Shown: piece by piece, positions 16,306 through 25,675 of the stretch | How the letters are laid out: every line of letters starts with the position of its first letter | How positions within the stretch are numbered: the stretch's first letter is position 1 | Assembly: GCF_009729415.1 (NCBI RefSeq) | Contig: NZ_MPKW01000027.1 | Coordinates: forward strand, 1-64,000 | Source: Mycolicibacterium sp. CBMA 234 | Lineage (GTDB): Bacteria > Actinomycetota > Actinomycetes > Mycobacteriales > Mycobacteriaceae | Direction of reading: 5' to 3' | DNA length: 64,000 nucleotides | Notes under the pieces: model-generated | What the model was told of the DNA's origin: nothing | Database searches by the model: none | What the model saw: only the letters and a program-made list of their open reading frames with translations | Position numbers and translations under genes: made by a program

Positions 16306-19300
16306 TCACACGGTCTGGACCGATAGCACGGCCAGCCGCTCGGCGATCATGTGGTTGTACGCGCGCTCACCGGTGGCGTCAGCCAGGCGGCTGGCCTGCT
16401 TCAGCCAGTCCCGGGCGGCCTCGGTCCGGCCGTGATGCAGTTCGATATCCGACAGCAGACTCAGGAAGATCGTGTTCATGGCAGTCGTCCCGTCAGCCGT
16501 GTACAGCTGGTACGCCTGATGTGCGACGCTCGGGTCGATGTCTCCGCCGCTGAGGGTCTGGGCCCACACGCTGATGATCCGGGCAGTCGCCGCCCACTGC
16601 TGGCCACCGGCCGCACAGAACTCGCGGTCGACGTGGTCGGCCAGTTCGGCGGTGCCGTCGACGACGCCGAGGATGGCGGCACATTCCACGTAGGTCAGCT
16701 TGGCGGCCAGGATGTTGAAGACATCACCACGGCTCTGTGCGAGATGTAGTGCGCGACGGTGATATTCGCGCATCGCGTCCTGATCACCGCGTACTGCTTC
16801 GGCCAACGCCATCCAGCAGTACACGCGCGGATGGAAGAAGTGCAAAGGGTCGGTCACCGTTTCGGGCGGCGGAAAATTCGTCATCATGTGCTCGCCGGTG
16901 GCGATCAGCAGGTCGGCCTCACCGCGCAGTGAGTACACCATGGTGTGCGCGAAGTCGTTGACGACGCCGATGACCGGGTCGCCGGATTTGTCGTACTGGT
17001 CCTGCAGACCATTCGCGATGATTTCGGTCTCGTCGATCCTGCCGTGGCAGCACAACATCAGGCATTGCAGGGCGATGGCGCCATAGAAGCTGCGGCCCTT
17101 GACTTCCTGACCGATTTCGAAAGCTCGCTGGACCGCGGCGGTAGCCGACTCACTGGCCTGTCCTTCGAGAATCCCGCGTGCGCCGGCGAGGTGCAGCCAT
17201 AAGGTGGCCTGCCGGTCCAGGTGTTCGGGCTTGGCCGGTAACCGCTCGCAGATCTGCAGCGCATGCTCGGCCAGACCGGCGACATCGTGGTACGCCGACC
17301 GATTCAGAGCCCGCGGGATTGACGTCTCGAGAATAGTGAGGGCGACATCCGGGTTCAGCTCGGCTCCAGCTCGCCAGGCGTGATCGGCGGCCGCAATCAC
17401 GTGCTCATACGCGGCGGTGGCGAGTGTCGGTGTCCTGGTAATGGCGATGGCCGCATGAACGCTGGTGCGATCAGTGGTCGCCAATTGCGCGATGAGCGCA
17501 TCCCGGACCAAGCCGTGGCTGAACCGGTAGGCCCCCGGCCGCTCGGCCAGTTCGTCGAGCAGCCCCGTCTCGTACGCCGGCCGTAGCCGGCTCTGCACCG
17601 CGGAGACCGACAGGTCGACGATGTCGGCCAGGTCCGCGACATCGAATTCCGGGCCGACGACGGCCGCGGCGCTGAGCACTCGGCGACTGGGCCGATCCAG
17701 CACATTGAGTCGCCGCCCGACGACGCCGACGACGGCATCCGACAGGGTTGGGTGGTTCCGCTGCGGAGCCCCGTCGGCCCCGAGGGCGCGAGCGAGTTCC
17801 TTGATGTAGAACGGGTTTCCACCGGCCTGCTGCCACACCTCGTCGGAGACGCCGGGCGGGATCGCGCGCCCGGCCACCGCGTCGATGAGGTGCGCGGCGG
17901 AGGCGCCGTCGATGCCATCGAGGTGCATCGTCACAGCGTCGTTGGACCGGACCAGGCGCTCGAACGACGAGCGGTTCATGGGCCGGTCGGCGCCGAAGAA
18001 CGTCCAGTTGCCGACCACCTGGATGGGCAGGCGCGGGAATTCCCCCGCCAGCAGGACCAGCGTGTTGATTGATGCGGGATCGGCCCGCTGCAGGTCGTCG
18101 ATGACCAGGAGCACGGGTGTGATGTGGGAGAGCGCCCGCAGCGCGGTCACAATCCGTTCGACGAGCGTGAAACCGGTTGGGGCGAACCGACTTGCCGACG
18201 CCAGGTCATCGTCGCCGTGCCATTCGGGCACCAGTGCGGTGACGACGCCCGGCGCTTCGTGCAGCACTGCCCGGCGCGCGTCGGGTCCGAGCTCGCTGCC
18301 CAGCTGCCGCAGCAGCTGGATCCAGGTCCACAGCAAGGGCAGTTTGACGCCGTTCGGATGGCTCGCCCAGGCCACCGTCATACCCGCTGCCGACGCTCGG
18401 TCGACCGCGGCCTGCGCCAGCGACGTCTTGCCGATGCCGGTGTCGCCAGTGACCAACGTCAGTCCGCCGGCGCCTGCTGCCGTACGGCGTACCGTGGCGC
18501 TGATGCTGCCGAGTTCGGCGTCGCGCCCGACGAACGGTGGCCGGGTGGCGGGGTCAGGATGCGGGTCGGGCACCTGCGGTACCGGTGCCACGTGCAGTTC
18601 GGGTGCGCCGTCGCGGATTTTCTCGAACAGGGTCTGGAGGCCTTCGCCGGGCCGGGTGCCGATCTCGCGGTCCAGCGTCGTGCAGGCTCGTTCGAAGGCC
18701 TGTATCGCGTCGGCGGTACGGTTCGCACGATGCAGCGCGAGCATCAGGTGTCCCCAAAGCCGCTCCTGTAGAGGATGTTCCGCGAGCGCGGCCTCGATTT
18801 CAGGAACCAGCTCTCCGCCGCCACCCAATTGCAGGGCGCCATCGAAGCGCGCCTCTATGGCGGTGGTGCGCAGCGCCGAAAACCGGATGGCCTCGGGGGC
18901 GGCGAATTCGTGATACGCGAACTCCCCGAACGGATCTCCGTGCCACAGCGCCAGCGCTTGGGTCAGCATCTCGACCGCGGCGCCGGCGGAGTGCTGAATC
19001 AGTGCGTTCCGGCCGTTGGACACGAGGGTCTCGAATCCGAGCAGGTCCACGGAATCGCCTGGGAGCAGATTCAATTGGTAGCCGTGCGGGTATGAGGCGA
19101 GCCGTTGGCTTTGGGAGTCGGTGCGGCGGCCATCCTGAGGCTGGTCTGCGATGTCCGCCGCGGGGTCGAGCACGCGACGGAGATTCGCCACATAGGAGCG
19201 CACCGAGGCCAGGGCCTTCGCCGGTGGTTCGTCACCCCAGACGGCGTCGATGAGGCGGTCGATGCTGACCACCGTGCCGTGACTCGCTAGCAAGACCGCC

Positions 19301-19389
19301 AATACACACCGCTGTTTCGGTCCGCCGAGCGCTGCCGGCGTGCCGTCAACCCGGGCCATCACTGCTCCCGAGAGCAAGTACTGGGCCAT
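16306..19389 (-). CDS. Large BTAD/AAA-type transcriptional regulator
   Basis: A 1027-residue regulator. Domains in order: an OmpR-type winged-helix DNA-binding domain (about 1-100, LLSGAVMARVDGTPAALGG to SVRSYVANLRRVLDP), a bacterial transcriptional activation domain (about 115-270), an NTPase with Walker A GDTGIGKTS (about 325) and Walker B LLVIDDLQRAD, then a long TPR-like helical C-terminal part. This is the AfsR/SARP-like plan seen in actinobacteria without a C-terminal LuxR helix-turn-helix. Targets are unknown; such regulators often control nearby genes. It is monocistronic and meets the small gene at 15903 tail to tail. Confidence 0.88.
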   Translation of the reverse strand: MAQYLLSGAVMARVDGTPAALGGPKQRCVLAVLLASHGTVVSIDRLIDAVWGDEPPAKALASVRSYVANLRRVLDPAADIADQPQDGRRTDSQSQRLASYPHGYQLNLLPGDSVDLLGFETLVSNGRNALIQHSAGAAVEMLTQALALWHGDPFGEFAYHEFAAPEAIRFSALRTTAIEARFDGALQLGGGGELVPEIEAALAEHPLQERLWGHLMLALHRANRTADAIQAFERACTTLDREIGTRPGEGLQTLFEKIRDGAPELHVAPVPQVPDPHPDPATRPPFVGRDAELGSISATVRRTAAGAGGLTLVTGDTGIGKTSLAQAAVDRASAAGMTVAWASHPNGVKLPLLWTWIQLLRQLGSELGPDARRAVLHEAPGVVTALVPEWHGDDDLASASRFAPTGFTLVERIVTALRALSHITPVLLVIDDLQRADPASINTLVLLAGEFPRLPIQVVGNWTFFGADRPMNRSSFERLVRSNDAVTMHLDGIDGASAAHLIDAVAGRAIPPGVSDEVWQQAGGNPFYIKELARALGADGAPQRNHPTLSDAVVGVVGRRLNVLDRPSRRVLSAAAVVGPEFDVADLADIVDLSVSAVQSRLRPAYETGLLDELAERPGAYRFSHGLVRDALIAQLATTDRTSVHAAIAITRTPTLATAAYEHVIAAADHAWRAGAELNPDVALTILETSIPRALNRSAYHDVAGLAEHALQICERLPAKPEHLDRQATLWLHLAGARGILEGQASESATAAVQRAFEIGQEVKGRSFYGAIALQCLMLCCHGRIDETEIIANGLQDQYDKSGDPVIGVVNDFAHTMVYSLRGEADLLIATGEHMMTNFPPPETVTDPLHFFHPRVYCWMALAEAVRGDQDAMREYHRRALHLAQSRGDVFNILAAKLTYVECAAILGVVDGTAELADHVDREFCAAGGQQWAATARIISVWAQTLSGGDIDPSVAHQAYQLYTADGTTAMNTIFLSLLSDIELHHGRTEAARDWLKQASRLADATGERAYNHMIAERLAVLSVQTV

Positions 19390-19492
19390 CTCCCCCGATT
19401 CACAGGAAATGTCGAATTGGGGAGACCATACATCTGTGTGTCAGCTGTGGCAGCCCAGATAACCTGGCAATTTGCTGAATAAAACGCCTGCG

Positions 19493-20089
19493 TCAGGCGA
19501 TTTCCGGACTGCGTTTACTACCGGCTCGGCTAACAATTCCGAAGCCGCTGCCGACCAACAGGAACGGGGCGCTGATGATGCCGATCAGGGTCGGCAGAAA
19601 CCACACCTGCCAGTAGGTGTTGATCTGCGCGTCATGCGGGTTGTTCGCGTCGTAGCGAATGTCCACGTGTTCGCCGACGTTGGCCGGCGGCGGATTGCTG
19701 CTTACAGGGCTGAGGAAACGGATTTGGGTGCCCGCTTCTGTGGTGAATTCGACGCGGGCCCGGTAGCGGGGACTGCTGCCGCGGCCGCTGGGAACCAGTT
19801 CGACGACGGTGCCGTCGGCGTGGCTGTCCCCCGTATTGTCGTGCGCGACAAACACTGCGCAGAAGCCGGCGGCGATGGCCAATGACACGCCCAGCGTCAG
19901 GAACACCCTCGCGAGCACCGGTGCGGCAGATGTTTTGGGTTGGGGTTTGGTGCCGAGTTGTGTGCCGGTGGCAGCTGTCGTGCCGGGGGACGTGCGCCGG
20001 GCCCGCTTCTTGCGCAGCAGCGCGATGAGGATGACGACGTCCACGATCACGATGGCAGCGATCAACGCCACTACGTACTCGATGCGCAT
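19493..20089 (-). CDS. DUF3592-type membrane protein
   Basis: A 198-residue membrane protein with helices at about 3-24, 65-90 and 160-185. Between the last two lies a beta-rich external part (DGTVVELVPSGRG, RARVEFTTEAGTQIRFLSP, GEHVDIRYDANNPHDAQI), the DUF3592 signature. Function unknown. The ATG at 20089 has GGAGGG upstream; an earlier in-frame ATG would add an unlikely extension. A strong hairpin separates it from the pepD gene upstream, so it probably has its own promoter. Confidence 0.75.
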   Translation of the reverse strand: MRIEYVVALIAAIVIVDVVILIALLRKKRARRTSPGTTAATGTQLGTKPQPKTSAAPVLARVFLTLGVSLAIAAGFCAVFVAHDNTGDSHADGTVVELVPSGRGSSPRYRARVEFTTEAGTQIRFLSPVSSNPPPANVGEHVDIRYDANNPHDAQINTYWQVWFLPTLIGIISAPFLLVGSGFGIVSRAGSKRSPEIA

Positions 20090-20169
20090 GTGCCCTCCGG
20101 AAATTGTCGACACGGAAAGCGTAGGACTGCGCGGTTGGATTCTGGTTGGCGGTGATGTGTCCACATACG

Positions 20170-20223
20170 CCTGTGAGGGTTATGTACGCATATCTCGGGT
20201 TCTGCGTACATAACCCTCACAGG
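20170..20223 (-). terminator. Long perfect hairpin after pepD
   Basis: A perfect 21-bp inverted repeat (20170-20190 and 20203-20223) with a 12-base loop lies 11 bases past the pepD stop. There is no clear U tract, as is common for mycobacterial terminators. It is the longest perfect stem noticed in the window and could also be a protein-binding site. Confidence 0.7.
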
Positions 20224-20233
20224 GGTGGAGGGG

Positions 20234-21721
20234 TCAGGCCTGTGTCTGCCCCAAGGTCACCTGAACCGAGCGCGAGGCGCCGGACGGGTCGGCGAAGGTC
20301 ACCGTGACGTTGTCGCCGGGTGCCTTGGACCGAATGGCTGCGACGAGGGCTTCGGGCCCGTCGATCGGCTGGTTGTCGACCTTGGTGATCACTGAGCCCT
20401 GGGACAGGCCGGCTGCGGCCGCCGGGCCGTCAGCGACGACGCCGGCCACTGCTGCGCCTTGTGCGTTGGTGTTGGCGGCCAGCTTGACGCCCAGCGAGGC
20501 GTGCTGCACCGTGCCGGTCGAAACCAGTTCATCGGCAATACGTTTGGCCTGATCGACCGGGATGGCGAAGCCGAGACCGATCGAACCGGGCTGTGCGCCA
20601 CCGGAATTCTGACCACCACCGAGCGACGCGATGGCCGAGTTCACGCCGATCAAGTTGCCGTTCATGTCGACCAGTGCGCCGCCGGAGTTGCCGGGGTTGA
20701 TGGCGGCATCGGTCTGGATGGCGCTCATGACCGACTGCTGGCCGGACTGCTCGTCGCCGGTGCTCACCGGGCGGTTCAGCGAGCTGATGATGCCGGTCGT
20801 GACAGTGCCTTGCAGGCCCAGCGGCGAACCGACGGCCACCACGTTCTGGCCGACGCGCAGGTCCTTCGAGGACCCGATGCTGATGGGCGTCAGCCCGGAC
20901 ACGCCCTGTGCCTTGACCACTGCGATGTCATCGGCCGGGTCAGCGCCCACCACGGTGAACGGGACCGACCGGCCGTCGGACAGTGTGACGGTGGCCTTGG
21001 GTGCCTGGCTCACGCGGCCCGAGGGCGCGGTGGCTGGGCCGCCCAGGCTCGGATCCTGACCGTCGGGACCGTCCTGCGGGCCACCGGGGAGCTGGCCGAA
21101 CGGGGACATGCCACGGGGCAGGCGTCCGTCGGGCAGGGACTGAGCAGGCGTCGAATCCTGACCTGCGGTCTGGTTGGCCGCGGCCACGACGTGGTTGTTG
21201 GTCAGGATCAGGCCGTCGGCGCTCAGGATGATTCCTGAGCCCTCTTCACTCTGCTGGCCGGACTGGATCTGCAGCTTCACCACACTCGGCAGCACCTTGG
21301 CGGACACCGCCTCGACGGACCCGGTCGGTGCTGCCACGGCCGGCGTCGACGGCGCGGCTGGCATTGCCTGCGAGTGATTTCCGAGCGCAGCTGTGAGCGG
21401 CGCCTGGGCGTTGGGAGCGGTATTGCCGAAGTGGTCGACCGCGACCATGGTGCCGGCGGCACCGGCGGCCATGGCCACGGCAGCGACCCCGAAGGCCAAC
21501 AGTCCGGACCGGGACCGCTTGGCAGGTTGCGGCGGGACGGGCGCGCCGTAGAACTGCGGGTTCGGCTGGCCGTGCGGCGTCCGCAGCGGCTGGGTTTGTG
21601 GGTCGGAAGAGTAGGGGCGCTGGTACCGGTCCTGGCTCCACTGGACAATTTTTTCTTGGTCAGCTGCATACTGACGGGACCAGACGTGCTGGTTGTCCGG
21701 TTGGTCTGACGGGTGTCTCAT
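20234..21721 (-). CDS. pepD: PepD-like HtrA-family serine protease
   Basis: A 495-residue membrane-anchored protease. A cytoplasmic, Gln/Pro-rich N terminus (1-70) precedes one membrane helix (about 72-96). The trypsin-like domain has His177 (NNHVV), Asp265 (ADDIAVV) and Ser346 (PGNSGGAL). A PDZ domain fills the end (ASLGVKLAANTNAQG to SVQVTLGQ). The wording closely matches mycobacterial PepD (HtrA2) as I remember it. A Gly/Pro-rich insert of about 55 residues after the catalytic His is longer than expected. PepD acts in envelope protein quality control and is normally next to mprAB; those genes are absent here, so it could be a paralogue. Confidence 0.85.
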   Translation of the reverse strand: MRHPSDQPDNQHVWSRQYAADQEKIVQWSQDRYQRPYSSDPQTQPLRTPHGQPNPQFYGAPVPPQPAKRSRSGLLAFGVAAVAMAAGAAGTMVAVDHFGNTAPNAQAPLTAALGNHSQAMPAAPSTPAVAAPTGSVEAVSAKVLPSVVKLQIQSGQQSEEGSGIILSADGLILTNNHVVAAANQTAGQDSTPAQSLPDGRLPRGMSPFGQLPGGPQDGPDGQDPSLGGPATAPSGRVSQAPKATVTLSDGRSVPFTVVGADPADDIAVVKAQGVSGLTPISIGSSKDLRVGQNVVAVGSPLGLQGTVTTGIISSLNRPVSTGDEQSGQQSVMSAIQTDAAINPGNSGGALVDMNGNLIGVNSAIASLGGGQNSGGAQPGSIGLGFAIPVDQAKRIADELVSTGTVQHASLGVKLAANTNAQGAAVAGVVADGPAAAAGLSQGSVITKVDNQPIDGPEALVAAIRSKAPGDNVTVTFADPSGASRSVQVTLGQTQA

Positions 21722-21857
21722 TGGCGTTGACTACTTTCTCGAAACGTCGGTAAGACAGGCGCATTCGCGCTGGATGTCTCCACCGTGCCGTCGCCAACTG
21801 AGGCGCTGCTGAGAAAGAGTTCGGGACAGTCCAAGACTTTTCAGCTCATCAACACCT

Positions 21858-22127
21858 CTATTGGCCGGCTGCGCGCACCCAGGTCGGGGTGTTGCCGCGG
21901 CCGACGTAGCTCACTTCCAGCTGGGTGCGGGTGGCATGTAAGGGCACGTAGAACGCGTCATAAGGCTCGCTGGTCCAGTCGCCGACGAACTGGTGCGCGG
22001 TGATGGGGCTGCCTGGGCAGACCGCGTCGGCGGGGGCGGCCGACGCGGGGGTGACGGTGGCGGCCATTACGGCGGCTACCAGGACGGCGGCTCCAGTCGC
22101 GCCGCGCGGCGATGCGACGTGGCTCAT
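21858..22127 (-). CDS. Small secreted protein
   Basis: An 89-residue protein with a clear signal peptide (GATGAAVLVAAVMAATVTPA ending at ASA) and a mature part of about 55 residues. The mature part has a single cysteine and the motifs HQFVGDWTSEPYDAF and LEVSYVGRGNTPTWVR. No family recognised. No clear ribosome site is seen before the ATG at 22127; the frame is open upstream but lies in the promoter region of the divergent phosphatase gene. Confidence 0.6.
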   Translation of the reverse strand: MSHVASPRGATGAAVLVAAVMAATVTPASAAPADAVCPGSPITAHQFVGDWTSEPYDAFYVPLHATRTQLEVSYVGRGNTPTWVRAAGQ

Positions 22128-22297
22128 GCGTGGCAGCGTATGGCGCACCGGCGTCGTCGTTGGGCGGACGTGTGAATCTGCTTCTTCGACTCGCGAGAAG
22201 GCGGGTGCTGGGTCACCATCGTCAGGTGCGCTCGACCCGACTGACCGCCGCCGGCGAGATCCCCGAGACCGGCATTCCCCAGGCTTTGTCGTCGACG

Positions 22298-23929
22298 ATG
22301 ACCATCGCCGAGCAGTACGACTGGCATCAGCACTATCTGCGCCGTCATCGCGTATCGCGGCGGAACTTCCTGCGTGGCACCGCAGCCGCCGCGGCGGTCG
22401 CCGCCCTGGGGATAGCGCCGTTCGGACGCCGGGCCTACGCACAGGACGCGCCGCTGAGCGTGGCGAATCGCCGGGTCGGGTTCGGCAGTGATGCGACCAA
22501 CCAGCTGCGACTGGCCGCCCAGCTGTCGCGAAATCCAGGCAGCACCAAGGTGTTCGTCGATCACGGACCTACCGCGCAGCTGGGCGCGACGCGCGAGGCC
22601 GAGGTGCGCAACCTCGTCACGCAGATCCCGTCCAGTGACCGCGGAGTGCTGGCGGCCGAGCAGTTCTACGCCCACGTTCCGGTCGACGGGTTGCCCGGCG
22701 GCGCCGCGCACTTCTACCGATGGCGCACCGAGGACGGGTTCGTCAGCGACGTGCGGTCGACCAAGACGGCGATGCCCAGCGCGCGAAATGCCGTGGCGCC
22801 CTTCCGGTTCACGATGATGGGCGATCAGGGCACCGACGACATCCCGCGCCAGCCGGCGGGGCTTAAGCGCGGCGACTACGACGACAGCTACTACAAGCCG
22901 GACAACGAACCCGATGTCCCGCACACCGCCAACGTGTTCAACCAGATCATCGCGTCTCGGCCGGATTTCCATCTGCTGGCCGGCGACATCGCCTATGCCG
23001 ATCCGTCGGGTGGTGGCAAGCCGCTGTCGTTCGTCGCCTCGGGCGGCAAGCCGGCGCAAGGCTTCGACAAGTACAACCCATTCGTCTGGGACGTCTACCT
23101 GGGCTCCATCGAGGCCAGCGCGGCGAGCACGCCGTGGATGTTTGCGACCGGCAACCACGACATGGAAGCCGCGTACCCCAGTCACGGATACGGCGGCCAC
23201 TTGGCGCGCATAGATTTTCCGGACAACGGTCCGGCGGCCTGTCCTTCGGTCTACTCCTTCGCGTACGGCAACGTCGCGGTGCTGTCTTTGGACGCGAATG
23301 ACGTCAGCTTTGAAATCCGGTCCAACACAGGCTATTCCGGCGGTGCCCAGAACTCCTGGGTCGAGCGGACGCTGGCCGGCTATCGCGCCGACCCCAACAT
23401 CGACTTCATCGTGTGCTTCTTCCACCATTGCGCCTACTCGACCACCGACTCGCATGCCAGCGACGGTGGAGTGCGCGCGGCTTGGGGTGAGCTGTTCGAC
23501 CGCTACCAGGTCGACCTGGTGCTGCAGGGCCACAACCACGTCTACGAGCGCACCGACCCAATCCGCGCTGGTCGTCCCACCGGGGTGGCCGGTGATAACG
23601 CGACCGTCTACCCGGAGACCGACGGCACCATCTACTACACGGTGGGCTGCGCCGGCCGACCGCGGTACGGCTTCCAGCCGGGCGAGCGGGAAAGCTACCG
23701 CGGCAACGAATCTCCCGACACGTTCGTCCCGAACAGCTACGTCTGGACCGCCAGTGGCGGTAAGCAGGCCGAGGCGGTCGGCTGGTCGCGGGTGCGCTTC
23801 CGCAACTATGCGTTCATCCGCGTCGACGTCAGGCCCGGGCAGCTGCTCAGCGAGATGGACGTGACTGCCGTCGACGAACACGGCCGGGAGTTCGACAAAG
23901 TCACCTATCGCCGCAGGGTGCGCGCGTAA
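22298..23929 (+). CDS. Tat-exported metallophosphatase (purple acid phosphatase-like)
   Basis: A 543-residue protein. The twin-arginine signal SRRNFLRGT is followed by a hydrophobic alanine stretch and an AYAQ cleavage site. An N-terminal beta domain (about 60-150) precedes a calcineurin-like fold with the metal-binding blocks GDQG, GDIAYAD, GNHDME, HHCAY and GHNHVYER. This order fits purple acid phosphatase/alkaline phosphodiesterase proteins that act outside the membrane on phosphate esters. The frame is open upstream, but the ATG at 22298 gives a proper Tat signal. It is followed 43 bases later by a receptor kinase gene. Confidence 0.88.
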   Translation: MTIAEQYDWHQHYLRRHRVSRRNFLRGTAAAAAVAALGIAPFGRRAYAQDAPLSVANRRVGFGSDATNQLRLAAQLSRNPGSTKVFVDHGPTAQLGATREAEVRNLVTQIPSSDRGVLAAEQFYAHVPVDGLPGGAAHFYRWRTEDGFVSDVRSTKTAMPSARNAVAPFRFTMMGDQGTDDIPRQPAGLKRGDYDDSYYKPDNEPDVPHTANVFNQIIASRPDFHLLAGDIAYADPSGGGKPLSFVASGGKPAQGFDKYNPFVWDVYLGSIEASAASTPWMFATGNHDMEAAYPSHGYGGHLARIDFPDNGPAACPSVYSFAYGNVAVLSLDANDVSFEIRSNTGYSGGAQNSWVERTLAGYRADPNIDFIVCFFHHCAYSTTDSHASDGGVRAAWGELFDRYQVDLVLQGHNHVYERTDPIRAGRPTGVAGDNATVYPETDGTIYYTVGCAGRPRYGFQPGERESYRGNESPDTFVPNSYVWTASGGKQAEAVGWSRVRFRNYAFIRVDVRPGQLLSEMDVTAVDEHGREFDKVTYRRRVRA

Positions 23930-23972
23930 CCAATCCCTGGCAGCGGACGGCGCTGCCTCTTATGGTTAGCCC

Positions 23973-25631
23973 GTGGATGGGACACCGTTCGGCCGCTACC
24001 GGCTGGTGGAGCTGCTGGGCCGAGGCGGCATGGGCGAGGTGTGGAAGGCCTACGACACCACCATGAAGCGCGTCGTCGCCATGAAGGTGCTGCCTCCGAC
24101 CTTCGCCGACGACGAGCAGTACCAGGTGCGCTTCCGCCGGGAGGCGCACGCGGCCGCCGGACTGGATGAACCGCATATCGTGCCGATCCACGACTTCGGC
24201 GAGATCGACGACCGCCTGTACGTGACGATGCGGCTGATCGACGGCAAGACCGTCCAGCAGTTATTGGCTGACGGTCCGTTGGCCCCCGAGCGCGCGGTCT
24301 CGATTGTCGAGCAGATGGCCGCGGCACTGGGTGCCGCGCACAATGTCGGGCTCGTGCACCGTGACGTCAAACCCGCCAACATCCTGGTCACGCCAGAAGA
24401 TTTCGCGTACTTGATCGACTTCGGCATTGCCCGGGCCGCCGGCGAGACCAAGCTGACCCACACGGGCGCCACCATCGGCACCGTTGCGTACATGGCCCCC
24501 GAGCGCTTCACCAGCGACCGGTGCGACGCGCGGTCCGATATCTATGCGCTGACGTGCGTGCTGCACGAGTGCCTGACCGGTTCCCCGCCATTTCCTGGCG
24601 ACAGCATGGAACGCCAAATCACCAGCCACCTGTACTCCGAGCCGCCGAAGCCGTCGACCATGCGGCCGGGGATCTCGCCACAGATGGATCAAGTCATCGC
24701 CACCGGCATGGCGAAGGATCCCGAACGACGTTATGCCACAACCAAAGACCTCGCCATCGCTGCTCGCGCGGCACTGGCGGCGCCGGTTCAGCCTGCTCAG
24801 CCGGTGCGGCCCGCTCAGCCGCCACCGGCCTGGGCCGCCCCGGTCCCCTACCCCGCGGCAGGCCCGGTTGCCTATTCGGCGCATGCGCACACGCAATATG
24901 CCGCCCCACCGCCGCCGGCTCAATGGTCGTCGCCCCAGACATCGAATCCGCAAGCGGCACAACCATGGTGGCGCAACCCGGCGGTGCTGATCGTCGCGGC
25001 TTTGGTGGCCGTCATCGTGATCGTAGCCGTTGGCGTCGCTGCGGTGATGTGGTCCGACAGTGGTTCGAGCAACCCGGTCGCCACGAAAGAGCCCAGCGCG
25101 CAACAGTTTCCGTCGATGCCAACGCTGCCCGGCGGGTCCAGTGGACAGACGTCGGCGTCCAGCCCGGCGTCCACCGCGGCGTCGACGCCGTCGGGCCCGA
25201 GCAAGCTGCACACCGCCGACGGACTGGCCCAGCTGGTCGGAACCATCCGCGCCAAGTTCGGTGACACCATGGGACTCAAGCTCGTGGTCTATCCCGATTA
25301 CGCGATCATGGACCGGGTCGATCCCAAGAACAGTCACGTCGACCAGAGCTACATGTACCGCGGCGGCAGTTGGAACAAGTGGGCGCCGGATACGACGACC
25401 AGCTCGCTGGACTACCTGGCGGATCTCGGGACATTCAACGTCCCGGCGGTGGCTGCCACGTTGGCCGGCGCACCCGCGCAGCTGGGCGCGGAGGCGGGTA
25501 CCGACACCTACCTGATCGTCGAAGGAGCAGAGGGCGGCGGCCTGGATCTGGCGATTCACTCCACTGCGGCCGGAACCGGATACATGCAGGTCAACCCGGA
25601 TGGGACGGTCAAGCAGATCTTCCCGCCGTAA
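23973..25631 (+). CDS. Transmembrane Ser/Thr protein kinase
   Basis: A 552-residue receptor kinase starting at GTG. The kinase domain (about 7-275) has GRGGMGEVW, the ATP lysine Lys38, the catalytic Asp131 in HRDVKPAN, DFG (149-151) and GTVAYMAPE. A Pro/Ala-rich linker follows, then one membrane helix (about 335-358) and an outer domain of about 180 residues with no PASTA or NHL repeats. The outer domain (from KLHTADGLAQLVG) is not one I recognise. It belongs to the PknF/PknH-like branch by layout, but no FHA substrate gene is adjacent. A hairpin at 25641 may end the transcript. Confidence 0.9.
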   Translation: MDGTPFGRYRLVELLGRGGMGEVWKAYDTTMKRVVAMKVLPPTFADDEQYQVRFRREAHAAAGLDEPHIVPIHDFGEIDDRLYVTMRLIDGKTVQQLLADGPLAPERAVSIVEQMAAALGAAHNVGLVHRDVKPANILVTPEDFAYLIDFGIARAAGETKLTHTGATIGTVAYMAPERFTSDRCDARSDIYALTCVLHECLTGSPPFPGDSMERQITSHLYSEPPKPSTMRPGISPQMDQVIATGMAKDPERRYATTKDLAIAARAALAAPVQPAQPVRPAQPPPAWAAPVPYPAAGPVAYSAHAHTQYAAPPPPAQWSSPQTSNPQAAQPWWRNPAVLIVAALVAVIVIVAVGVAAVMWSDSGSSNPVATKEPSAQQFPSMPTLPGGSSGQTSASSPASTAASTPSGPSKLHTADGLAQLVGTIRAKFGDTMGLKLVVYPDYAIMDRVDPKNSHVDQSYMYRGGSWNKWAPDTTTSSLDYLADLGTFNVPAVAATLAGAPAQLGAEAGTDTYLIVEGAEGGGLDLAIHSTAAGTGYMQVNPDGTVKQIFPP

Positions 25632-25640
25632 TCGGCGAGG

Positions 25641-25668
25641 CCATAACGGAGCGATTGCTCTGTTATGG
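25641..25668. promoter_or_regulatory. Candidate operator before the TetR/crotonase pair
   Basis: CCATAACGGAGC and GCTCTGTTATGG form a 12-bp inverted repeat with one mismatch and a 4-base centre. It ends 7 bases before the GTG start of the TetR gene. Its position suggests self-repression by that protein. It could also serve as a terminator for the kinase gene, whose stop is 9 bases upstream. Confidence 0.55.
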
Positions 25669-25675
25669 TGACAGT

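Noticed and set aside
22124..23881. A 585-codon open frame opposite the Tat-exported phosphatase gene
   Set aside because: It mirrors a gene with clear metal-binding motifs; its own translation is arginine- and valine-rich with no domain. GC-rich DNA gives such frames by chance.
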